NCBI GenBank assembly: GCA_017745295.1
Contig: JAGHZR010000024.1
Coordinates: forward strand, 78,772-142,771
Source of the DNA: Novosphingobium sp.
GTDB taxonomy: Bacteria > Pseudomonadota > Alphaproteobacteria > Sphingomonadales > Sphingomonadaceae
Length of the DNA: 64,000 bases
Direction of reading: 5' to 3'
Positions within the stretch are counted from its first letter, which is position 1; each line of letters opens with the position of its first letter. Below, piece after piece: positions 59,198 to 64,000 of the stretch. Made by a program: the position numbers and the translations under genes. A model generated the notes under the pieces. That model was not told the DNA's origin, made no database searches, and worked only from the letters and a program-made list of their open reading frames with translations.

Positions 59198-59715
59198 GCC
59201 GATGCGGTCTCCACTTCCGGGCCAGTTTCCGGAAGTGCATGATTGCTCATGCGGCCACGGTGATAGAGCAGCACGCCGCTCTCGCAGCGGTCGATGCGCA
59301 GGACTTCGCCGACGAGGATGGCATGGTCGCCACCTTCGTATTCGCGCCAGAGGCTGCATTCCAGCACGCAAGTCGCGCCCTTCAGCAGCGGATTGCCGAG
59401 ATGGCTGAGCGCCCATTCCAGCGCCGCCACCTTGTCCGCGCCCTTCGAGGCAAAGGCCATGGCGATATCCTGCTGGTCGGCCGCGAGGATGTGGATCGCA
59501 AAACGGCCGCCGCGCACGAGATGCGGGTAGGTGGCAGAGGTCAGCGCCGGGCACACGAGCACCAGCGGCGGGTCCAGCGACAGCGAGGAAAAGGCGCTGG
59601 CGGTGAAGCCCACCAGTCCGCCCTGCTCGTCGAGGGCGGTCACCACGGTGACGCCCGAGGGGAATTCGGCCATGGCCTTCCGGAACTCGGCCGGATCGAT
59701 CACGTTTTTCGTCAT
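59194..59715 (-). CDS. NAD(P)H:flavin oxidoreductase, two-component monooxygenase reductase
   Basis: The 173-residue protein has the flavin-reductase split-barrel fold: FRKAMAEFPSGVTVVTALDE (about 11-30), GFTASAFSSLSLDPPLVLVC (36-55) and HAILVGEVLRI near residue 130. It makes FMNH2 or FADH2 for an oxygenase. The LLM monooxygenase at 55920 is the only obvious client in the cluster. It lies in the minus-strand operon AA_synth-hydrolase-ALDH-reductase-ALDH, coupled to the ALDH behind it by ATGA. Confidence 0.88.
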   Translation of the reverse strand: MTKNVIDPAEFRKAMAEFPSGVTVVTALDEQGGLVGFTASAFSSLSLDPPLVLVCPALTSATYPHLVRGGRFAIHILAADQQDIAMAFASKGADKVAALEWALSHLGNPLLKGATCVLECSLWREYEGGDHAILVGEVLRIDRCESGVLLYHRGRMSNHALPETGPEVETASA

Positions 59716-59729
59716 TGTGTTCTATCCTC

Positions 59730-61208
59730 TCACCGCATCACGAAGGGATCGCCCATCGGTTGTTCCGACAGGTTGACCCACACGGTCTTCAGTTCGGTGT
59801 AGTCGAGCACGGCATGGATGCCGCCCTCGCGCCCGTAGCCGCTCGCGCCGAAGCCGCCGATCGGCGCCATGGCCGAGACCGCGCGGTAGGTGTTCACCCA
59901 GACGATCCCGGCATGGACATCGCGCGCGAAGCGGTGGGCGCGGCCGATGTCGCGGGTCCAGATACCGGCCGCGAGCGCGTATTCGGTGCCGTTCGCCAGC
60001 GCGAGCGCCTCTGCATCGTCGGAAAAGCGCATGATTGCCGCGACCGGGCCGAACACTTCGTTCTGCACGACGTCGAGCTGGTCGGAGGTGCAGGCGAGCA
60101 GGGTCGGCTCGTAATACCAGCCCTTCTGCGCAGCATGGCGCTTGCCGCCTGCCAGCACCTCGGCGCCTTCCTCGCGGGCGCGCGCGACCATGCTCTCGAC
60201 CACGCCGAGCTGCTGCGCGGTCGCCATCGGCCCCATGTCGGAGTTCGGATCGAGCGGGTCGCCGATGCGGATGCGGGTCATGCGTTCGGTCAGGGCCGCC
60301 ACGAAGCGGTCGTAGATGCCGGCCTGCACCAGCAGGCGGGAGCCTGCGACGCAGCTCTGGCCCGAGGCGGCGTAGATCCCCGCGACGGCGCCGTTCACCG
60401 CGCTTTCAAGATCGGCGTCGTCGAAGACGATGTTCGCCGACTTGCCGCCCAGTTCCAGCGAGAGCTTGGCGAAGTTCTCGGCGCTGGCCTTGATGACGTG
60501 GCGTGCGGTGGACGGACCGCCGGTGAAGGCGATGCGGCGCACCAGCGGGTGCTTCGTGAGCGCCGCACCGGCGCTGGGGCCAAGCCCGGTCACGACATTG
60601 ACGACGCCTGCCGGGAATCCGGCTTCCTCTACAAGCGACGCAAAGCGCAGGATGCTGGCCGAGGCATGTTCGGACGGCTTGATGACCAGCGTATTCCCCG
60701 CCGCCAGTGCGGGCGCGAGCTTGATCGCGGTCAGGTAGAGCGGGCTGTTCCAGGGAATGATCGCGGCCACGACGCCCAGCGGCTCGGGCACGGTGAAGGC
60801 AAACATGTCCGCCTTGTCGATCGGCAGCGTGCTGCCTTCGAGCTTGTCGGCAAGGCCGGCGCTGTAGTGGAAGAATTCGGGCAGGTAGGCGAGCTGGCCG
60901 CGCGTCTCGCGGATCAGCTTGCCGTTGTCCTGCGTTTCCAGTTCGGCGAGTTCTCCGGCATTCTCGGCGATCAGGTCGCCCAGGCGGCGCAGCAGCTTGC
61001 CGCGCGCGGAGGCGGTCAGTCCGCGCCAGGCGGGGCTGCGAAACGCCGCGTCGGCGGCGCGCACGGCGCGGTCGGCATCGGCTTCGTCGGCGTCGGGCAG
61101 GACCGACCAGACGTCGCCCGTCGCGGGATAGCGCGATTCATAGGTCCGGCCGGATGCGGCGTCGATCCACGCGCCGTCCACCAGCATCTGGAATTTACGT
61201 AAGGTCAT
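59730..61208 (-). CDS. Aldehyde dehydrogenase (NAD(P)+)
   Basis: The 492-residue enzyme carries N154 (IIPWNSP), K177 (VIKPSE), E252 (SLELGGKSA) and C286 (SGQSCVAG). It starts in the stop of the alpha/beta hydrolase gene (ATGA) and is followed 14 bases later by the flavin reductase gene. It is closer to betaine/hydroxymuconic-type ALDHs than to the GabD-like neighbour. Two ALDHs in one operon suggest that ring cleavage produces a dialdehyde, or two successive aldehydes, which would need separate enzymes. Confidence 0.87.
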   Translation of the reverse strand: MTLRKFQMLVDGAWIDAASGRTYESRYPATGDVWSVLPDADEADADRAVRAADAAFRSPAWRGLTASARGKLLRRLGDLIAENAGELAELETQDNGKLIRETRGQLAYLPEFFHYSAGLADKLEGSTLPIDKADMFAFTVPEPLGVVAAIIPWNSPLYLTAIKLAPALAAGNTLVIKPSEHASASILRFASLVEEAGFPAGVVNVVTGLGPSAGAALTKHPLVRRIAFTGGPSTARHVIKASAENFAKLSLELGGKSANIVFDDADLESAVNGAVAGIYAASGQSCVAGSRLLVQAGIYDRFVAALTERMTRIRIGDPLDPNSDMGPMATAQQLGVVESMVARAREEGAEVLAGGKRHAAQKGWYYEPTLLACTSDQLDVVQNEVFGPVAAIMRFSDDAEALALANGTEYALAAGIWTRDIGRAHRFARDVHAGIVWVNTYRAVSAMAPIGGFGASGYGREGGIHAVLDYTELKTVWVNLSEQPMGDPFVMR

Positions 61209-62023
61209 GAAGCCTCTCCGGCAGTTATGGGCGACTGGGTTATCGTATCGAGGTATCCCAGCAGCAGGGCATTGGTTTCTTCCGGCATTTCCACCGGCAT
61301 CATATGGCGCGCATCGGCAATCACATGCGCCGTGGCGCCGGGAATGCGAGCGGCCAATTCGCGGGTCATCTCCGGCGTGGAGCCGACATCGAATTCTCCG
61401 GTAGCGACCAGAGTGGGCACCGCGATCTCACCCAGACGGTCGGCGCCGAAGTTGTCCTGACTGGCGAACAGGCCATAGGACGTCAGATAGCCGTGATGGT
61501 CGTTGCCCGCCATATGAGCGCGCAGATCGGCGATATAGCCAGGCTCGGCCGCGCGGAATTCCGGGGTGAACCAGCGTTCGATCGCGGCATCGGAATTGGC
61601 GGCCGGTCCAGCCTGCCGCACTTCGTCCACGCGGCCCAGGATCGTGGCGCGCACTTCCTCGGAGCGGTTGAACACGCCGTTGAGCAGGATCAGCCCCGAC
61701 AGACGGTCCGGAAAACGCAACGCAAAGGCCCGTGCGACCAGCGCCCCCATCGAGAAGCCAACGAGGATCGCCCTGTCGATGGCCAGACGGTCCATCAGTC
61801 CAGCGACCTGATCGGCATAGTCGTCCAGCCCGGCATCGGCGGCGGGAGCCGTACTTCCGCCGTGCCCGAGCATGTCCAGCGTGATGACGCGGTAGGCGTG
61901 CTTCAGTGCGTCTTTCTGCGCGGCCCACATCGTCTGCGACAGGCCGACGCCGTGGATCAGGATCACGGGCGGATTGTCTCCGCCCATGTCCTCATATGCG
62001 GTGGGGAAAGTATCCGCGCCCAC
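61205..62023 (-). CDS. Alpha/beta hydrolase
   Basis: The 272-residue enzyme starts at GTG 62023, two bases after the AA_synth stop. ILIHGVGLSQTMW gives the oxyanion-hole HG motif. GFSMG puts the nucleophile at S91, TGEFDVGST supplies the acid, and DARHMMPVEMPEETN the histidine. It resembles 3-oxoadipate enol-lactonases and amide or ester hydrolases of aromatic pathways. In a heterocycle pathway it would hydrolyse an amide, formamide or lactone left after ring opening. That is inferred from position only. Confidence 0.86.
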   Translation of the reverse strand: MGADTFPTAYEDMGGDNPPVILIHGVGLSQTMWAAQKDALKHAYRVITLDMLGHGGSTAPAADAGLDDYADQVAGLMDRLAIDRAILVGFSMGALVARAFALRFPDRLSGLILLNGVFNRSEEVRATILGRVDEVRQAGPAANSDAAIERWFTPEFRAAEPGYIADLRAHMAGNDHHGYLTSYGLFASQDNFGADRLGEIAVPTLVATGEFDVGSTPEMTRELAARIPGATAHVIADARHMMPVEMPEETNALLLGYLDTITQSPITAGEAS

Positions 62024-62025
62024 GG

Positions 62026-62625
62026 TCAGCCCTGCTGCGCGGCCTTCTCCGCGGCAATGGCTTCCAGATCGAGGTAGCGATTGCCGATACGCGGGTGCAC
62101 GCGGCCACCATCGGCGGCGCCAAGCACGATGACGATCTCGTCGTCGAGCGGAGCGTCGGAAATGGCGAACTCGGCGGTGATGTAGTGCGAACGCTGGCCT
62201 TCATCGTCCTTATGCATCATCGGCACCTGGATCGAGGTGTTCTGGCCGCCGCGCTTGTTGGTGAAGCTGAGGTAGGACTTGGCGTTCACCGCCTCGCGGA
62301 AGTGGTTGCCGAAGCGCAGCGTGTGGATCAGCGCCGAGGCATGCTCTATCTCGCCCGCGCCGCCGACCACGGCGGCCTTGCCATAGGCCTCGATCCTGTC
62401 CGCGCCGCCGATCGTGGCGGTGAGCTTCTCGACGATGAGCGCGCCGAGGTCCGACGCATATTCACGGATCTCGGGCTGGAGATCCTCCACGAAACCGCGA
62501 CCGGCCCAGGGATTCTTCACGACGGCGGCCACGAGAACGGTCGTCACGGGGCGCTCGGCATCCTTGCCACCTTCGATCCGGACTTCCTCGACATAGGACA
62601 CAAGCTTGCGAATCTTCAGAGCCAT
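62026..62625 (-). CDS. AA_synth (PF06684) family protein
   Basis: The 199-residue protein starts at ATG 62625 with a near-perfect AAGGAGG. KIRKLVSYVEEVRIEGGK and GEIEHASALIHTLRFGNHFREA are conserved blocks of the family named amino acid synthesis. Its reaction is not well defined; members turn up in clusters for nitrogen-containing compounds and resemble cyclic-amide hydrolases in their setting. It is the first gene of the five-gene minus-strand operon, and the GntR-type operator TGGTATACCA lies 30 bases upstream of its start. Confidence 0.78.
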   Translation of the reverse strand: MALKIRKLVSYVEEVRIEGGKDAERPVTTVLVAAVVKNPWAGRGFVEDLQPEIREYASDLGALIVEKLTATIGGADRIEAYGKAAVVGGAGEIEHASALIHTLRFGNHFREAVNAKSYLSFTNKRGGQNTSIQVPMMHKDDEGQRSHYITAEFAISDAPLDDEIVIVLGAADGGRVHPRIGNRYLDLEAIAAEKAAQQG

Positions 62626-62654
62626 CGCGGCAACCTCCTTGGAATGTTGTATGG

Positions 62655-62664
62655 TGGTATACCA
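62655..62664. promoter_or_regulatory. GntR-type operator between AA_synth operon and gntR
   Basis: TGGTATACCA, a perfect palindrome identical to 55830-55839, lies in the short gap between divergent genes. A TTGTATG word sits just before it (62647-62653). It can repress both the catabolic operon and the regulator gene. Confidence 0.68.
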
Positions 62665-62712
62665 GAAGACTGGACACATGCAACGGTTCTTGTCATGAGG
62701 GCTGCAAGAGCG

Positions 62713-63393
62713 ATGAAACCCTTGGGGAGAATGAGTTTGGAACGGATCGAAGCGCGGCCACAGACCTTGAGGCTCATCGCGCTGGATCGTGTCCGGGATG
62801 CGATCATGCAGGGGCAGATCGCACCGGGAGAACGGCTCGTTGAGCGCACCCTGGGCGAACGGCTCGGGGTGAGTCGATCGGTGATCCGCGAAGTCATCCG
62901 CAACCTCGAATCCGAAGGCTTGGTGGAGAGCACACCCTCCGGCCCGCGCCTCTCCACGATTTCTCCGGAGCAGGCCCAGCAAATCTACGAAATACGGATG
63001 CAGCTCGAATCTTCGGCTGCGGCGGCTTGCGCGCAGCGGTCTTCGCCGGACACCGTGGCCGATCTGCGCCAGGCGTTGAACGCGATCGAAGCCGCGCATC
63101 GCGACAAGAATGCCATCGCCGCGCTCAAGGCTTCGACCCATTTCTATGAAGTCATCTTCACGACCGGCGGACACGAGATCGCCTGGGAAATCGTCCAGCG
63201 CCTCAACAGCCGCATCAGCCAGATGCGCGCCATGACCCTGTCGGTGGTCGGCCGCCAGGCGGCGGGCCTCAAGCGGCTATCCAAGATCGTCGACGCCATC
63301 GCCGGGCGCAATGCGGAAGCTGCGGCCAAGGCCTGCCGCGAGCATGTGCATGAGGCATCCCTGATCGCCATCGAAATGCTGAAGGGCAAGTAA
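62713..63393 (+). CDS. GntR-family regulator with FCD ligand-binding domain
   Basis: The 226-residue protein has an N-terminal winged helix (ERLVERTLGERLGVSRSVIR and NLESEGLVES, about residues 38-70) and a helical FCD domain. The metal- and ligand-binding residues of FCD are visible in STHFYEVIFTTGGHE and ACREHVHEAS. I chose ATG 62713; ATG 62695 is equally possible. FCD regulators sense carboxylic acids and repress catabolic operons from T-x-G-T-x-x-A-C-x-A palindromes, which are present next door and at 55.8 kb. It is the probable master regulator of the whole 53-64 kb cluster. Confidence 0.87.
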   Translation: MKPLGRMSLERIEARPQTLRLIALDRVRDAIMQGQIAPGERLVERTLGERLGVSRSVIREVIRNLESEGLVESTPSGPRLSTISPEQAQQIYEIRMQLESSAAAACAQRSSPDTVADLRQALNAIEAAHRDKNAIAALKASTHFYEVIFTTGGHEIAWEIVQRLNSRISQMRAMTLSVVGRQAAGLKRLSKIVDAIAGRNAEAAAKACREHVHEASLIAIEMLKGK

Positions 63394-63454
63394 GCCCGTC
63401 AGGCAGAACCGGAAGATACGGGAATTTCCGCCGCTTCGCGCTGCTCCATCAAAC

Positions 63455-63483
63455 AAAAAAAAGGCCCGTCTCAAGGACGGGCC
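63455..63483 (-). terminator. Intrinsic terminator oriented on the minus strand
   Basis: GGCCCGTC (63463-63470) pairs with GACGGGCC (63476-63483). An A8 run (63455-63462) precedes it on the plus strand, which is a T8 tail on the minus strand. This is a textbook terminator for leftward transcription, yet no minus-strand gene is visible to its right in the window. It may also act weakly for gntR. Confidence 0.65.
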
Positions 63484-63702
63484 GGGATAGGTTTTGGGAG
63501 AGGATGCCTGAAAGGCACGGGCGATATGGCCTCCTGATCGCGGGGCTGCAATTGCAGCGTTTGCAACCGGAATTGCCTTTTTGAGACGTGTCGGATGCAT
63601 CTGTCACAACTGACAGCCGGACGATCGCGACCGTTTGGGGATCGGCAACCCATCGAACCGAAAACTTTAGAGCCGGATCAATAGCCTGCCAGATCCGAAT
63701 GA

Positions 63703-63721
63703 TGGCATACCATCCTATAAT
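63703..63721 (+). promoter_or_regulatory. Promoter with overlapping GntR-like operator before the chemoreceptor gene
   Basis: A perfect TATAAT -10 (63716-63721) follows TGGCATACCA (63703-63712), which differs by one base from the TGGTATACCA palindromes at 55830 and 62655. The operator copy lies in the -35/-10 spacer, where a repressor would block RNA polymerase. No good -35 is visible. The next gene starts at 63864. Confidence 0.55.
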
Positions 63722-63863
63722 AAGACTGCACTTTTGTCCAAAGCGGGACTTCCATGCAGTTTCTCCCTTCTGCCGACTGTGTTTCGGCCCCTGCCCTTGC
63801 GTCTGTTTTGGCGCCTGTCGTCGCCCGCTCTGCGGCTTTCCATGAGATTCCTGGAGCTGGAAA

Positions 63864-64000
63864 ATGAAAGACGTGTTCAACCGCATGCATATCGCAGGCA
63901 AGCTGATGACGGTCGCCGGTCTGGCGATCGCCGTTCTGCTGCTGCTCGGCTTCACCGCCGTCGTCTTTGAAACGGGTTCGGAGGTCGGCAAACTGTCCGA
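63864..64000 (+). CDS. N-terminus of a probable methyl-accepting chemotaxis protein (3' end outside window)
   Basis: Only 45 residues are present, beginning MKDVFNRMHIAGKLMTVAGL and continuing into one hydrophobic helix (AIAVLLLLGFTAVVF). ATG 63864 follows GGAG. A short cytoplasmic head, F-N-R-M-x-I-x-x-K-L, and an immediate transmembrane segment are typical of chemoreceptors and related sensor proteins. A GntR-like operator in its promoter suggests that it senses the compound degraded by the cluster. The signalling domain lies beyond the window, so a histidine kinase or cyclase is also possible. Confidence 0.5.
   Translation, partial: MKDVFNRMHIAGKLMTVAGLAIAVLLLLGFTAVVFETGSEVGKLS

Larger units (their letters stand above)
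63394..63863. other. 470-base non-coding stretch
   Basis: No protein-coding gene is convincing here. It holds the leftward terminator at 63455-63483, the 12-bp palindrome CTGCAATTGCAG (63546-63557), and the promoter/operator at 63703-63721. The remainder has no recognisable signal. Confidence 0.6.

Noticed and set aside
1..64000. Mobile elements, CRISPR arrays, tRNA or rRNA genes
   Set aside because: I found no transposase, integrase, repeated spacer-like units or recognisable RNA gene; small RNA genes could still be missed by eye.

Overview
The window is GC-rich, densely packed DNA that I read as a sphingomonad chromosome (Novosphingobium/Sphingobium type). The evidence is clear homologues of the beta-aryl-ether lignin enzymes LigF, LigE and LigG, a LigW-like C-terminus, a lignostilbene-type carotenoid oxygenase, four TonB-dependent receptors, many glutathione S-transferases and a sphingomonad-style FecI/FecR/STN-receptor unit. 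I see no rRNA, tRNA, CRISPR array, transposase or phage gene.

Region 1 (1-25.8 kb) looks like a lignin-aromatics island. It opens with the end of a LigW-like decarboxylase coupled to an MFS transporter. A carotenoid/lignostilbene oxygenase follows, divergent from a MarR regulator. Next comes a minus-strand operon ligF-ligE-ligG-aldehyde dehydrogenase-NTF2-like protein-AAHS transporter. Divergent from ligF across a 17-bp perfect palindrome is a plus-strand operon: Nu-class GST, hotdog thioesterase, CmcJ/NvfI-like oxidoreductase and an MFS exporter. An XRE/MmyB regulator divides this from a BKACE-SDR-VOC operon. A second minus-strand operon runs TonB receptor, two coupled GSTs, PQQ alcohol dehydrogenase, amidohydrolase and SDR, divergent from a second CmcJ/NvfI-like gene. 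A nearly identical 22-bp site (19/22) lies in the oxygenase/MarR gap and in the TonB/CmcJ gap, which suggests co-regulation.

Region 2 (25.9-39.2 kb) holds a large DUF5695-like secreted protein divergent from a TonB receptor and a lipoprotein metallopeptidase. A TetR-controlled SDR and quinone oxidoreductase follow, then a CLC antiporter and the MsrPQ periplasmic methionine sulfoxide repair system.

Region 3 (39.4-53.1 kb) looks like phosphate-ester scavenging: a Tat-exported phospholipase C, an alkaline phosphatase, a TonB receptor, an ECF sigma factor, a FecR anti-sigma factor, an STN-domain TonB receptor, a predicted exported HD-domain hydrolase, and an outer-membrane porin.

Region 4 (53.2-64 kb) is a coherent catabolic cluster for an unidentified, probably nitrogen-containing ring compound. 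It contains a RibBX-like flavin-precursor enzyme, an NCS1 permease, an LLM flavin monooxygenase, a flavin reductase, DUF1330 and PcaC-like proteins, two aldehyde dehydrogenases, an alpha/beta hydrolase, an AA_synth-family protein, a GntR/FCD regulator and the start of a chemoreceptor-like gene. A TGGTATACCA palindrome in two divergent promoter regions, and a one-mismatch copy in front of the chemoreceptor, look like the GntR operators. This is my best candidate for an undescribed system.
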